Part shown: positions 35,954-45,218 of the stretch, piece after piece
Numbering within the stretch: the first letter of the stretch is position 1
How the letters are laid out: each line of letters opens with the position of its first letter
Source of the DNA: Imperialibacter sp963977595
GTDB taxonomy: Bacteria; Bacteroidota; Bacteroidia; Cytophagales; Cyclobacteriaceae
DNA: 64,000 nt
Direction of reading: 5' to 3'
NCBI RefSeq assembly: GCF_048007035.1
Contig: NZ_CP180355.1
Location: 4,154,001-4,218,000 of the forward strand
Program-made: the position numbers and the translations under genes
Notes under the pieces: generated by a model
Told to the model about the DNA's origin: nothing
Seen by the model: the letters and a program-made list of their open reading frames with translations, nothing else
Database searches by the model: none

Positions 35954-37730
35954 CTGGATACTGTCATTTGAGCCTTTGCTGAATATCCACCTGACCTTAT
36001 GGGGCCTTATTTTGCTCTTTGCCATTATTGCTATCCCAGAGTGGAGGAGAAAAATGGGTCGGAAGCTGCTTCGGCTCTCAGCACTGTTGCTGGCCTTTAT
36101 TGGCCTGGCTGGCATCCTGCTAAAACCTCATTATCAAACCGAGAGTGTTCTGTCGGACATCATGCTGCTTACCCAAGGGTACAATGTGGAAGAGGTGGAT
36201 AGCCTCCTTCAATCGAACCGGGGGTTGAGCGTGTATAAGGCACCTGGCGCAGCTGACTTTAAAGCAGCTGCTGAACTCAAATCATTTAATGAGCTGGCAG
36301 GAATCAAGGAAAGGGTTCGCTATGTGCTGGGAGACGGACTGCCCGACTATGTTTTTAACGATGCAGCTCCCCTTCGATTTGCCTATTTTCCGTCGTCGTA
36401 TCCTGAGGGCATTCAGGCAATCAATGTCCCCGAGAAAGTGAGTACGAACAGGAGAAGTGCCGTCAGCGGGAATGTGAACCACGTAGCATCAGGAGGCATG
36501 ATCAGGTGGAGTGGCCCCGAGGGAAAGATCGACTCACTACGCCTTTCTTCAAGCACGAAGGAATTTTCCTTTGGCTTTACCCCTAAACTGGCTGGTAAGT
36601 TTATCTACGAATTGGAGTCGTTGGATAGTGCAGGCTCCTCAATCGCCACTTACAAAGTTCCGGTGCAGGTAGCCGAAGAAAGAAAGCTGAAAATGGTTTT
36701 CATTAGCCAATTCCCAACTTTTGAATCGAGGTATTTGAAAAATCTGATGGCAAAGCAAGGACATTCCCTGGCGCTGAGGTATCAGCTATCGAAGGACAAG
36801 TTTCGCTACGAGTTTGCCAATCAAGCCGAGGTGCCGTTCAGGAGATTAACAACGACTCTTTTGGACGATGCCGATTTGCTATGGATAGATGAGGCATCGT
36901 TGGATGCATTGAGCAGAGCGGAGGCAAATGCCCTGAACGCAGCCGTAGATCAGGGGTTGGGTGTCTTTATCACAGTCAACGAAGTGTCTGCCAGCCGGAG
37001 GCCCAGTCGTTGGCTACCTTTTCAGTTGACTCGGCATGATGGGGATACTTTGTCGGTTGCTGTTGACTTGGGCAGGCAAGTTAGCTTGAGTGGGGTAGGG
37101 CTTGCGATTGACAAGTCGCCGGAAGTAATCCCGGTTTGGGAGGATGGAAGTGGTAGTCTGCTCGCCGCTTATGCTTACCAGGGTTTGGGGAAAATAGGAA
37201 CGTCGCTGTGGCAGGACACTTACAGGTTGGTTTTGAAAGGGCAGGAGCTCACTTATGCGGCTCTGTGGATGGAAGTGATTGAGTCGCTGGCCAGGAGGGC
37301 AGCTATGTGCTGCGATATTCAGGTAGAGACCAAAGAACCATATTTTATAGATGAACCCGTTCGATTTACCGTTATAAGTTCTTTAGAAGAGCCGCCGCTG
37401 GTGAGGTACAAAGGTGAAACAGTTCCGCTGCTAGAAAGCTGGCAGCTTGACAATGTTTGGAGCGGCACTATTTGGCCGGATGCATCTGGGTGGGACTCGC
37501 TTTTTGTGGATGCTGCCGGGCAATCAATGCATTTTTTCGTGCATGAACAGTCAGACTGGCATTCTGTAGCTGTTACTCAGCAAATAGCTAATACTGCGTT
37601 GCATGCCGGTAAGGAGCCAGGAATCTCCAGGCAATACATGCAGGCCATCAAAAAGCCGATCTCTGCAGTTATTTTCTATCTGCTGCTGCTGGTCGGGTTT
37701 GGGGGATTGTGGCTGGCTCCGAAAGTTTAG
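35946..37730 (+). CDS. Large membrane protein, last gene of the MoxR/Bat cluster
   Basis: A 594-residue protein with two N-terminal TMs (about 13-60), a large soluble part and one C-terminal TM (ISAVIFYLLLLVGFGGLWL). The middle part contains LKMVFISQFPTFESRYL and DDADLLWIDEASLDALSRAEANALNAAVDQGLGVFITV, a pattern seen in glutamine-amidotransferase-like domains of Bat-associated membrane proteins, without evident catalytic residues. It starts eight bases inside the preceding gene. The next gene is on the other strand, so this closes the transcription unit. I do not recognise a named family. Confidence 0.75.
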   Translation: MSSWILSFEPLLNIHLTLWGLILLFAIIAIPEWRRKMGRKLLRLSALLLAFIGLAGILLKPHYQTESVLSDIMLLTQGYNVEEVDSLLQSNRGLSVYKAPGAADFKAAAELKSFNELAGIKERVRYVLGDGLPDYVFNDAAPLRFAYFPSSYPEGIQAINVPEKVSTNRRSAVSGNVNHVASGGMIRWSGPEGKIDSLRLSSSTKEFSFGFTPKLAGKFIYELESLDSAGSSIATYKVPVQVAEERKLKMVFISQFPTFESRYLKNLMAKQGHSLALRYQLSKDKFRYEFANQAEVPFRRLTTTLLDDADLLWIDEASLDALSRAEANALNAAVDQGLGVFITVNEVSASRRPSRWLPFQLTRHDGDTLSVAVDLGRQVSLSGVGLAIDKSPEVIPVWEDGSGSLLAAYAYQGLGKIGTSLWQDTYRLVLKGQELTYAALWMEVIESLARRAAMCCDIQVETKEPYFIDEPVRFTVISSLEEPPLVRYKGETVPLLESWQLDNVWSGTIWPDASGWDSLFVDAAGQSMHFFVHEQSDWHSVAVTQQIANTALHAGKEPGISRQYMQAIKKPISAVIFYLLLLVGFGGLWLAPKV

Positions 37731-37750
37731 AGACTTCGCTTTTTGCTATC

Positions 37751-38926
37751 TCACACCACCACCCTCGGAATATCCTTGTCCAACCTCGTCAGTAGCTCGT
37801 AGTTTAGCTGCTCGCTCAAGTTGCTGAAGTGGGAAACGGATATCGACAGGTCTCCATCATTGCCTATTAGCGTTACTTTGTCGCCAATATTCACTTCGGC
37901 ATGGGTGATTTCCACTAAAAACATGTTCATGTTCACCACGCCCACCACACTCAGCCGGTGGCCATTGATCAGCACCCTTCCGTGGTTGCTCAGGCCCCGG
38001 CTGAAGCCATAGCTATAGCCGACTGGCACACTTGCCACCCTCATGTCGTATTCAGCAAGGAACGATGTGCCATAGCCAATGAACTCGCCCATCTTCACTG
38101 TTTTGATGTCCATCACATGGCTTCTCCACGAAATCACCCTGCTCAAAGGATCTTCAGTAAGTTTGTGCTCCCTCATGTAGCTCACCTGTGTTTCCTGGCT
38201 TGGCCAAAGCCCGTATTGTAGTATCCCAATTCTCACCATGTTCAGATTGTTTTCCGGATACATAATGGCCCCGGCACTGCACGAAGTGTGGAGGATGGTT
38301 GGGTTTATTCCTTTGCCTTTAAAATAAGCCACTCCGTTGCTGAATATCTCCTTTTGGTTGAGGATACGTTTATAGTTAGAAACGCTCTCTGCCCCGGCAA
38401 AATGAGTACACATGCCAATCACTTCGATGCAGTCGCTATAATCCTGCAAAAGCGCAGCCATCTCTTTCCACTCACTGGGGTTAATACCCGTGCGGTTCAT
38501 GCCCGTTTCCAGCTCAAGATGAATGCGGGCTTTTTTCTTCATTAGCCGGGCTTGCTTACAGAGGGCGTTCAATCTGATTTTATTGAACACAAAGCATTCC
38601 ACATCATTTTCAATCATCCACGGCATGTGGTCATCCAGAATGTCACCCATGATTAGAATGGTGGACGACTCTGTGCTGAAACTGGCTACATCCAACGCTT
38701 CAAACGAGCCGAACACAGAAAAATGACGAATACCCAGTCTTTCCAACTCAGGCACCATGTGTTTGATGCCATGTCCATAGGCATTTCCTTTCAGCACCGA
38801 AGAAATTGTCACATCAGGGCCTACTAATTTTCTAAGAAAATCAATGTTGTTTTCTAATGCCAACCGGCTGAGCTCAATGGAAGAGCTGGAATTTGGGAAC
38901 ATGCTTTTTTTGATTTGGCCAGCCAA
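37751..38926 (-). CDS. alr: Alanine racemase, divergent branch
   Basis: PLP enzyme that makes D-alanine for peptidoglycan. Of 391 residues, the PLP lysine K46 lies in SVLKGNAYGHG. The Tyr of the second subunit is kept in VPVGYSYGFSR, although the usual GYADG reads GYSYG, and the usual RVSMD near the C-terminus reads VVNMNMF. These changes mark a Bacteroidota side branch whose exact activity (alanine or another amino acid) is less certain. A later start at 38902 (MFPNSS) is equally plausible. The gene diverges from pyrF. Confidence 0.85.
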   Translation of the reverse strand: MAGQIKKSMFPNSSSSIELSRLALENNIDFLRKLVGPDVTISSVLKGNAYGHGIKHMVPELERLGIRHFSVFGSFEALDVASFSTESSTILIMGDILDDHMPWMIENDVECFVFNKIRLNALCKQARLMKKKARIHLELETGMNRTGINPSEWKEMAALLQDYSDCIEVIGMCTHFAGAESVSNYKRILNQKEIFSNGVAYFKGKGINPTILHTSCSAGAIMYPENNLNMVRIGILQYGLWPSQETQVSYMREHKLTEDPLSRVISWRSHVMDIKTVKMGEFIGYGTSFLAEYDMRVASVPVGYSYGFSRGLSNHGRVLINGHRLSVVGVVNMNMFLVEITHAEVNIGDKVTLIGNDGDLSISVSHFSNLSEQLNYELLTRLDKDIPRVVV

Positions 38927-39059
38927 AACAAGCCAGCCTTTGAATGAATAAAGAATATCCGCAATATGATACCTGACAATGCGTAAGGCAAGTAAAACCG
39001 AGACTAAAGGGCTTTTATATTGAAAGTAAATTCCTGCAATGTCAAATGCAGCTTATGTT

Positions 39060-39067
39060 TATCTTTG
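39060..39067 (+). promoter_or_regulatory. -7 promoter element directly before pyrF
   Basis: TATCTTTG fits TAnnTTTG exactly and ends four bases before the ATG at 39072. Transcription from it would begin at or within a few bases of the start codon. No -33 TTTG at the usual spacing. Confidence 0.4.
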
Positions 39068-39071
39068 CCGC

Positions 39072-39887
39072 ATGACTCGCCAGGAACTATTTGCCAATAT
39101 TAAGAAGAAGCGTTCTTTTTTGTGTGTTGGCCTCGATACAGACATCACGAAGATTCCCTCACATCTTCACAAAGAGAAGGATCCCATCTTTGAATTCAAC
39201 AAGCAAATCATTGATGCGACAGCAGATGTAACGGTTGCCTACAAACCTAATATAGCTTTCTATGAAGCCATGGGGCCAAAAGGCTGGGAGTCGCTGCAAA
39301 AAACGCTGGACTATATCCCCAACGATATTTTCACAATAGCCGATGCCAAAAGAGGCGACATTGGCAACACATCTGCTTTGTATGCCAGGGCGTTCTTTGA
39401 GGCCATGAGCTTTGATAGCATTACAGTGGCTCCGTATATGGGTAGGGACTCGGTGAAGCCCTTTCTGCAGTTCGACGGCAAATGGGTGATTCTGCTGGGG
39501 CTCACCAGCAACGAAGGTTTTGCCGACTTCCAGAATGAGCCTATGGCAAATGGTCAAAAGCTTTTTGAAAAGGTAATTGCCACCAGTCAGCAGTGGGGGA
39601 GTGCCGACAACATGATGTATGTGGTGGGCGCTACCAGAGGCGAAATGTTCAAAGAAGTGAGAGTCCTCGCTCCGGAGCATTTTCTGCTTGTGCCAGGCAT
39701 TGGTGCGCAGGGAGGTGACCTGGAAGCCACCTGTAAGTATGGCATGAACAGCCAATGCGGACTGCTGGTTAACTCAGCAAGAGGTATTATCTACGCAGGT
39801 AATGGCGCCGATTTCGCTGACAAAGCCAAGCTAGCTGCCACGGATCTTCAGCAACAAATGGATGAAATGTTGGAGAAGTATTTATAA
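39072..39887 (+). CDS. pyrF: Orotidine 5'-phosphate decarboxylase (long type)
   Basis: Final step of UMP synthesis. The 271-residue protein is of the longer PyrF type: VGLDTDI near the N-terminus, the catalytic DAKRGDIG (D91, K93, D96), and VPGIGAQGG and LVNSARGIIYA for phosphate binding near the C-terminus. I choose the start at 39072 (MTRQELF), because the frame from 39039 adds 11 atypical residues and would read through the promoter-like element at 39060. No other pyrimidine genes are adjacent. Confidence 0.93.
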   Translation: MTRQELFANIKKKRSFLCVGLDTDITKIPSHLHKEKDPIFEFNKQIIDATADVTVAYKPNIAFYEAMGPKGWESLQKTLDYIPNDIFTIADAKRGDIGNTSALYARAFFEAMSFDSITVAPYMGRDSVKPFLQFDGKWVILLGLTSNEGFADFQNEPMANGQKLFEKVIATSQQWGSADNMMYVVGATRGEMFKEVRVLAPEHFLLVPGIGAQGGDLEATCKYGMNSQCGLLVNSARGIIYAGNGADFADKAKLAATDLQQQMDEMLEKYL

Positions 39888-39943
39888 ATTGGATGACTGT
39901 GAAGCTTTAGACAGCCCAATCTATTTACTTTTTCAATGACAAG

Positions 39944-41251
39944 ATGTTTCCTGAAGAGTTCCTCCATTTTATCTGGCAATTTCAATATTTCGATAGCTCA
40001 AACCTTCAAACCACCGACGGGCAAACCATCTTGATAAGTAAGCAAGGTTTTTTGAATACCGATGCCGGACCAGATTTCAAGGAGGCCAGGGTGAGAATTG
40101 GGGACATGGAGTGGAACGGGCAGGTAGAAATCCATCTCAAAAGTAGCGACTGGCACAGCCACAAACACCAGTTTGATAAGGCATATGACAGTGTTATACT
40201 TCACATCGTGTGGGAGGCAGACCGTGAGATTCTGAGAACCGATGGTACCTATATTCCTCAGCTGGAGCTAAAAGACAGGGTGTCGCTTCAATTGCTCACC
40301 AGATACCAGGGCCTGATTCAGCAACGAGTTGAGGTGCCCTGCCAAACACAAATCAAGAACATCGATGCACTAAAAAGGCAGTCGATGATTGATCGGGTGC
40401 TCGTGGAGCGCTTGCAGAGAAAGACAAAGGAAGTTGAGTTACTCTTGAAAAAGTACGGTGGCGATTGGGATGCCACTGCGGTTCATTTCCTCATCCGGTA
40501 TTTTGGCTTCAAAAAAAACGAGGAAGGCTTTCAGCAATTGAGTAAGCGGGTCTCTTATAAGGTGATGAAGAAACTGGCTTTCGACAAGAAGGACCTGGAA
40601 GCCTACCTGCTGGGGCTGGCTGGGCTGCTTGATGTCGACTCAAGTGACTTTTACTCGAAAGCCCTCAAAGAGCGATTCGACTATATCAACCACAAATTTC
40701 AGCTTATAGCCACATCGTTGCTTCCTATTCCCTGGAAGTTTATGCGCATGCGGCCTGCCAACTTCCCAACGATCAGGCTGGCACAGTTAGCAGCCATCAT
40801 CCATCAGTCGCCCCGGCTTTTTGCAGTGTTCGTTGAGTCAGATCTGGCCGGGCTCAGAGGCGTTTTTAAATCAAAGGTGTCCGACTATTGGTCAACGCAT
40901 TTTCAATTTGCTAAGGAAGGACCCGGAGTGGAGAAAGCGAAAACAAACAGGTCAAGTGCTTTTGTCGGCAGCAAGAGCATAGACATCTTGCTTATTAACT
41001 GCGTGGTGCCATTGTTATTCGCCTATGCAAAGGAGCAGGGGAGTACTGAGCTAGAGGAAAAGGCATTGCTGCTGCTGAACCAGCTGCAGTTCGAGGAAAA
41101 CACGATTACCAGAAAGCTTTCTTTCTTGCCTGTCGAAAAACCCACGGCCTATGAGTCTCAAGCATTTCTTGAACTTTATCAGCACTACTGTCAGCCCAGA
41201 CGATGCCTTTCATGCCAAATAGGTACTCACCTTATCAGGCAAAACCACTAA
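39944..41251 (+). CDS. DUF2851 family protein
   Basis: A 435-residue protein conserved in Bacteroidota. The N-terminus MFPEEFLHFIWQFQYFD and the block TDAGPDFKEARVRIGDMEWNGQVEIHLKSSDWHSH (about 37-70) define the family. A Cys-rich tail (RRCLSCQIG) ends it. The beta-rich N-terminal part looks like a nuclease or binding fold, but the function is unknown. It is followed one base later by a membrane protein gene, so the two are likely co-transcribed. Confidence 0.87.
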   Translation: MFPEEFLHFIWQFQYFDSSNLQTTDGQTILISKQGFLNTDAGPDFKEARVRIGDMEWNGQVEIHLKSSDWHSHKHQFDKAYDSVILHIVWEADREILRTDGTYIPQLELKDRVSLQLLTRYQGLIQQRVEVPCQTQIKNIDALKRQSMIDRVLVERLQRKTKEVELLLKKYGGDWDATAVHFLIRYFGFKKNEEGFQQLSKRVSYKVMKKLAFDKKDLEAYLLGLAGLLDVDSSDFYSKALKERFDYINHKFQLIATSLLPIPWKFMRMRPANFPTIRLAQLAAIIHQSPRLFAVFVESDLAGLRGVFKSKVSDYWSTHFQFAKEGPGVEKAKTNRSSAFVGSKSIDILLINCVVPLLFAYAKEQGSTELEEKALLLLNQLQFEENTITRKLSFLPVEKPTAYESQAFLELYQHYCQPRRCLSCQIGTHLIRQNH

Positions 41252-41252
41252 T

Positions 41253-42506
41253 ATGATCGTCGGCTCTTTTCTCCTTGTGATCATCGGCTGGGCCTGTCTG
41301 CAATTTGCCAGACCAGTTTTCGGAACCAGGGCCACTCTGATCCTTATGTCGGTTAAAGTAGCCGCCGGCACGATTGCGATGGTTTACTATTTGCAAATCC
41401 GACATGAAGGTGATCTTTTTTATTATGATGAAAAGGCCTCTGAATACCTGACGGATATTCAGTCGGGCTACCCGATTTGGGATTTTCTGGCGCAGGAAGC
41501 CGATCCGGCTGCTAAGGCAACTCCCCAAAACCGCACTTTTTTCTTTGTGAAGATCATTGTGGTTTTATACATGGTGCTCGGTAGTAGTATTTGGCTCAGT
41601 AGTGTATTTCTTACTTTCATCAGCTTTTCATCAGTCGTTTACCTGGTCAAAAGAGTACACCTGATTGGTGTTGATATCCGGTGGCCGGTAATTCTCATTT
41701 TCTTCCTTTGGCCAAGCATAGCGATATGGGGCAGTGGGCTGTCAAAAGAAACGCTCATGCTGGCTGGGATCAGCATATTGTTTGGTGCAGTTGTGCCTTT
41801 TTTTAGTGGAAATCGTTCCAACTGGCTTTTGCATGTGGCTTTGCTGGTGGTGGCCATGGTGGTGCTGGCAAAGCTGCGTATTTTCGTTTTGCTCAGCCTG
41901 CTTCCATTCTTGTTCGGCACCATGCTTTTCAAGATTCTTCAAAGGTATATGCAAAAGCCTGCATTGCGCTGGGCACTTGGCATTGCCGGTGTCATCTCAA
42001 TTGTATCACTTGTCGTTGCTTTTAGCTATGCCGACACAAGTTTCAATCCTGGATATGTGGTGAAGGCATTCACCGACAACCATGCGGCGATTGTGGCTCA
42101 GTCGATGCCGGAGCATGTTGTTTTAGGCCTTGGTACGCTGTGGGAGTGGCCACAGATTGTATTGCAGGCTATGTGGGGTGCTGTCGCAGGGATGTTTGGC
42201 CCATTTCTCTGGGAGGTCAATGCTACTTCGGAAATTCTTCTTCTGCTTGAGCCGGTGTTGCTGCTGGCGCTCTTTTTTACGAATTCGGGGCTTCGCAAAA
42301 GACTTCCGGTCTTTATTTGGATGCCGTTGTTGGCTTACATCCTCTTCACCTCCAGCATGATCACACTCTCAACGCCTAACTACGGCTCTCTTTCGAGGTA
42401 TCGACTGGCTTTTTACCCCATGCTTATTTTTCTTGCTTCTTTCCAACACCCCTGGCTGTCAAAAATTAGTAAATTGAAGCTTTTGGAAGGCAACTCAGGT
42501 GTTTGA
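41253..42506 (+). CDS. Hypothetical polytopic membrane protein
   Basis: A 417-residue protein with about ten predicted membrane helices, beginning MIVGSFLLVIIGWACLQFA. A loop after the second helix (YYDEKASEYLTDIQSG) is the only long polar stretch near the start. The overall layout, with paired helices around 140-200 and a long loop near 270-300, resembles polysaccharide polymerases or mannosyltransferase-like membrane proteins, but no signature residue is visible. The start is one base after the DUF2851 stop. Function unknown. Confidence 0.7.
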   Translation: MIVGSFLLVIIGWACLQFARPVFGTRATLILMSVKVAAGTIAMVYYLQIRHEGDLFYYDEKASEYLTDIQSGYPIWDFLAQEADPAAKATPQNRTFFFVKIIVVLYMVLGSSIWLSSVFLTFISFSSVVYLVKRVHLIGVDIRWPVILIFFLWPSIAIWGSGLSKETLMLAGISILFGAVVPFFSGNRSNWLLHVALLVVAMVVLAKLRIFVLLSLLPFLFGTMLFKILQRYMQKPALRWALGIAGVISIVSLVVAFSYADTSFNPGYVVKAFTDNHAAIVAQSMPEHVVLGLGTLWEWPQIVLQAMWGAVAGMFGPFLWEVNATSEILLLLEPVLLLALFFTNSGLRKRLPVFIWMPLLAYILFTSSMITLSTPNYGSLSRYRLAFYPMLIFLASFQHPWLSKISKLKLLEGNSGV

Positions 42507-42532
42507 TGATAAGGCCAATAGCCCTACCTTTG
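42502..42532 (+). promoter_or_regulatory. Bacteroidota sigma-ABfr-type promoter
   Basis: TTTG (42502-42505), 19 bases, TACCTTTG (42525-42532): an exact match to the TTTG / TAnnTTTG consensus at ideal spacing. It serves the acetyltransferase gene that starts at 42567 and overlaps the end of the preceding gene. Confidence 0.75.
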
Positions 42533-42566
42533 CACTCTCAAAACTCACAGCAACAAATAGATAAAA

Positions 42567-43202
42567 ATGATCAACCCGGTAATCATATTCGGAACTGGCC
42601 CCATGGGGCACCATGCGATGGAGATTTTCGAAAGCAATGGAGTAACGATATATGGGTTTTTGGAGGAGGATGCTTCTCGCCATGGAACGGAGCTTAACAG
42701 CATTTCTATTCTGGGCAGGCCCGATGACGACGGTTTTCTTAAATTGATAGGAAAGAAATGCGATGCCTTTATTGCCAGCGATGACAACGCCTACAGGAAG
42801 TCGATGGTGAAAATGCTCAACGAAAGACGGCACGTGCAGCCAGTGAATGCTGTGCACAAAAGAGCGGTGTTGGGTGTGTCTGTCTCCCTTGGTCATGGCA
42901 ACATGATCAATTCAGGTGCTATTGTGGAAGGTGGGGCAACCATTGGGCAACACTGCGTGATTCATTCAAACGCTGTGGTTGGGTCTATGACTAAACTGGG
43001 CGACTATGTGCAGATAGGCATTGGCAGCATTATCAATTCCAATGTGGAGATAGCGGATGAGGCGTTTATCGGAAGTGGGGTAACAATAGTAGCCGGAGTG
43101 AAGATTGGCAAGAAAGCCAGGATTGGTGCTGGTTCGGTTGTTATCGCCAGTGTGAAAGATGGAGAAACAGTATTTGGAAATCCGGCGCAAGCCGTTAAAT
43201 AA
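42567..43202 (+). CDS. NeuD/PglD-type sugar O- or N-acyltransferase
   Basis: The 211-residue enzyme has a small N-terminal Rossmann-like domain (VIIFGTGPMGHHAMEIFE) and a C-terminal left-handed beta-helix of hexapeptide repeats (about 95-205: GAIVEGGATIGQHCVIHSNAVVG, SNVEIADEAFIGSGVTIVAGVKIG). This is the form of NeuD and PglD, which acetylate nucleotide sugars or sialic acid using acetyl-CoA. The active-site base would be the His of IGQHCVIHS. No polysaccharide cluster lies around it, so the acceptor cannot be named. It has its own promoter. Confidence 0.88.
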   Translation: MINPVIIFGTGPMGHHAMEIFESNGVTIYGFLEEDASRHGTELNSISILGRPDDDGFLKLIGKKCDAFIASDDNAYRKSMVKMLNERRHVQPVNAVHKRAVLGVSVSLGHGNMINSGAIVEGGATIGQHCVIHSNAVVGSMTKLGDYVQIGIGSIINSNVEIADEAFIGSGVTIVAGVKIGKKARIGAGSVVIASVKDGETVFGNPAQAVK

Positions 43203-43279
43203 GTTAAAGTCAACAGCTAAAAGCCAAAAGCCGATAGCAAGAAAGTAACACCTTGTTGAAGCAAGGCAGAGTTATAACA

Positions 43280-44266
43280 ATGAAAAATTACAGCATACTT
43301 CTTTATTACTGCTATGCCAGGATCGAGGATCCGGAGGCATTCAGAGAGCAGCATCACCTTTACTGCATCGAAAACAACCTGAAAGGCAGAATCATCATAG
43401 CCCACGAAGGGATCAACGGAACCATTAGTGGGGGCAGAGAGGATTGTCAGCGCTACATGGACGATCTGAAAGCCGACCCCAGATTCGCTCACACAGACTT
43501 CAAGGTGGATCACAACGATGCCAATGCATTTGCAAAGCTGCATGTGCGTGTGAAGCCGGAGATTGTTCACTCAAGCCTCAGCCATATAGACCCCAACCAG
43601 CGCACAGGCACTTATGTGGAGCCTGCTGAGTTCAAGGAAATTCTGAAGAATAAGACAGATGATGTCGTCATTTTGGATGTCAGGTCCAACTATGAGCACT
43701 CCCTGGGTAAGTTCAAAGATGCCATCACGCTTGATATCGAAAACTTCCGTGACTTCCCTGAAAAAGTGGAAGAGTTGAAGGCTTTGAAAGATAAAAAAAT
43801 TGTCACCTATTGCACCGGTGGTATTAAGTGTGAAAAGGCCAGCGCCTTTTTGCTGGAGCAAGGGTTTGAGAATGTGTACCAACTCCATGGCGGTATTATC
43901 AAGTATGGGATGGAGGAAACTACGCAAGGCGAAGACTTCGAAGGCAAGTGTTACGTGTTCGATAACAGGGTGGCTGTTGAGGTGAACAAGGTCAATCCGA
44001 AGGTAGTGTCAACCTGCTACGTATGCGGCACAAACAGCGACCGCATGGTGAACTGCGCCAATGCAGAATGCAATCGCCATGTACCAATTTGTGAGAAGTG
44101 TGGATGGGAAATGGACGGGGCTTGTTCCGAAACATGTAAGTCCCATCCCGACAAAAGGCCTTACGATGGTACTGGTTACTACCAGAAAGAAATGAATGGT
44201 TATAATCCTTACAGAGGGCTGTACAGGAAAAAAGAAGAACCGCAAGGTGCAACCAATAAGCTCTGA
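43280..44266 (+). CDS. trhO: tRNA uridine(34) hydroxylase TrhO, rhodanese-like
   Basis: TrhO (YceA) hydroxylates U34 of tRNA in an oxygen-dependent way. The 328-residue protein has the N-terminal acylphosphatase-like region (ILLYYCYARIEDP, HEGINGTISG), a rhodanese domain with catalytic C178 in CTGGIKCEKA, and a C-terminal Cys-rich section (CYVCG, CANAEC, CEKCG, CSETC) that can bind zinc. I use ATG 43280; an upstream TTG at 43253 in the same frame would add nine residues. The last base overlaps the start of the next gene (TGATGG). Confidence 0.92.
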   Translation: MKNYSILLYYCYARIEDPEAFREQHHLYCIENNLKGRIIIAHEGINGTISGGREDCQRYMDDLKADPRFAHTDFKVDHNDANAFAKLHVRVKPEIVHSSLSHIDPNQRTGTYVEPAEFKEILKNKTDDVVILDVRSNYEHSLGKFKDAITLDIENFRDFPEKVEELKALKDKKIVTYCTGGIKCEKASAFLLEQGFENVYQLHGGIIKYGMEETTQGEDFEGKCYVFDNRVAVEVNKVNPKVVSTCYVCGTNSDRMVNCANAECNRHVPICEKCGWEMDGACSETCKSHPDKRPYDGTGYYQKEMNGYNPYRGLYRKKEEPQGATNKL

Positions 44267-45123
44267 TGGCAAGAATCCCCGAGTCAGAGCTTATTCTTAA
44301 TCCCGATGGTAGTGTTTACCATCTCAGCCTGAAGCCTGAGCACATTGCTGATACAATCATTGCCGTAGGAGATCCCGGCAGGGTGCATCAGGTAAGTCAG
44401 TACTTCGACTCCATAGAGTTTGAAATGAACAAGCGGGAGTTCATTACACACACGGGCTATCTCAATAAAAAGAGGGTAACTGTTATCAGCTCTGGCATCG
44501 GCACCGATAACGTAGAGATACTGCTAACCGAGCTGGATGCCCTTGTTAATATTGATCTGGCTAAACGGGAGCCAAAGAAGAAACTCAAGAGCCTAAATAT
44601 CATTCGTATTGGAACGTCCGGCGCTATGCAGGAGGATATCAAACTGGGAAGTTATGTTGTCTCAGAGAACGCCATCGGCTTTGACACACTTGGCTTTTTT
44701 TATCCTTACCCTCAGTCGGCCGGGGAAACAATGATAGCCAGCAAGCTGAAAGAGGCCATCTCGTTGGAGTTCATGCCGTACATTATCAGTGGATCCGAAA
44801 AATTGATGGAGAAATACGCCTTTGATATGGTCAAGGGAAATACGGTTACTGCGCCTGGGTTTTATGCACCGCAGGGGCGGGCACTTCGTCTGCCCATCAA
44901 ACACCCTAATCTGGTGGATCAGCTAATGTACTTTCACGAGGATAATTTTTGGATCACCAACTTTGAAATGGAAACTGCCGGCTATTATGGATTGTCTCGG
45001 ATGATGGGACATAGCATGCTCAGCCTGAATGCCATTGTTGTAAACAGGGCGAAAGGCACCTTCTCAAAGAACCCACTGAAAGTTGTAGATGGTTTGATAA
45101 AAAAAGTTCTATCCAGAATATAG
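44266..45123 (+). CDS. Nucleoside phosphorylase (uridine phosphorylase-like)
   Basis: A 285-residue member of the PNP/UDP phosphorylase family, which splits nucleosides with phosphate. The phosphate-binding loop VGDPGRV (about 32-38), ISSGIGTDNVEI (about 75-86), RIGTSGAMQ (about 110-118) and NFEMETAGYYGL (about 230-241) are the conserved blocks. The EMET segment holds the Glu-Met-Glu that binds ribose. It is close to uridine phosphorylases and takes part in pyrimidine salvage. Its ATG overlaps the trhO stop by one base, so the two genes are coupled. Confidence 0.9.
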   Translation: MARIPESELILNPDGSVYHLSLKPEHIADTIIAVGDPGRVHQVSQYFDSIEFEMNKREFITHTGYLNKKRVTVISSGIGTDNVEILLTELDALVNIDLAKREPKKKLKSLNIIRIGTSGAMQEDIKLGSYVVSENAIGFDTLGFFYPYPQSAGETMIASKLKEAISLEFMPYIISGSEKLMEKYAFDMVKGNTVTAPGFYAPQGRALRLPIKHPNLVDQLMYFHEDNFWITNFEMETAGYYGLSRMMGHSMLSLNAIVVNRAKGTFSKNPLKVVDGLIKKVLSRI

Positions 45124-45191
45124 CCCCAGGTCGGCTAAAAGCTCACTTTTAAAAATATTTTCATAATTGGTGAAACATTTAGAAGCTTAAT

Positions 45192-45218
45192 CATGTATAT
45201 ACATGTATGTACATACAT
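45192..45218. promoter_or_regulatory. Two overlapping perfect palindromes, candidate operator for yceI
   Basis: CATGTATATACATG (45192-45205, 14 bases) and ATGTATGTACATACAT (45203-45218, 16 bases) are each perfectly self-complementary and overlap by three bases. A TACATTTA (45214-45221), one base from the TAnnTTTG -7 element, lies on their right edge, 24 bases before the yceI start. The shape suits a dimeric regulator of TetR or MarR type. Confidence 0.6.
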
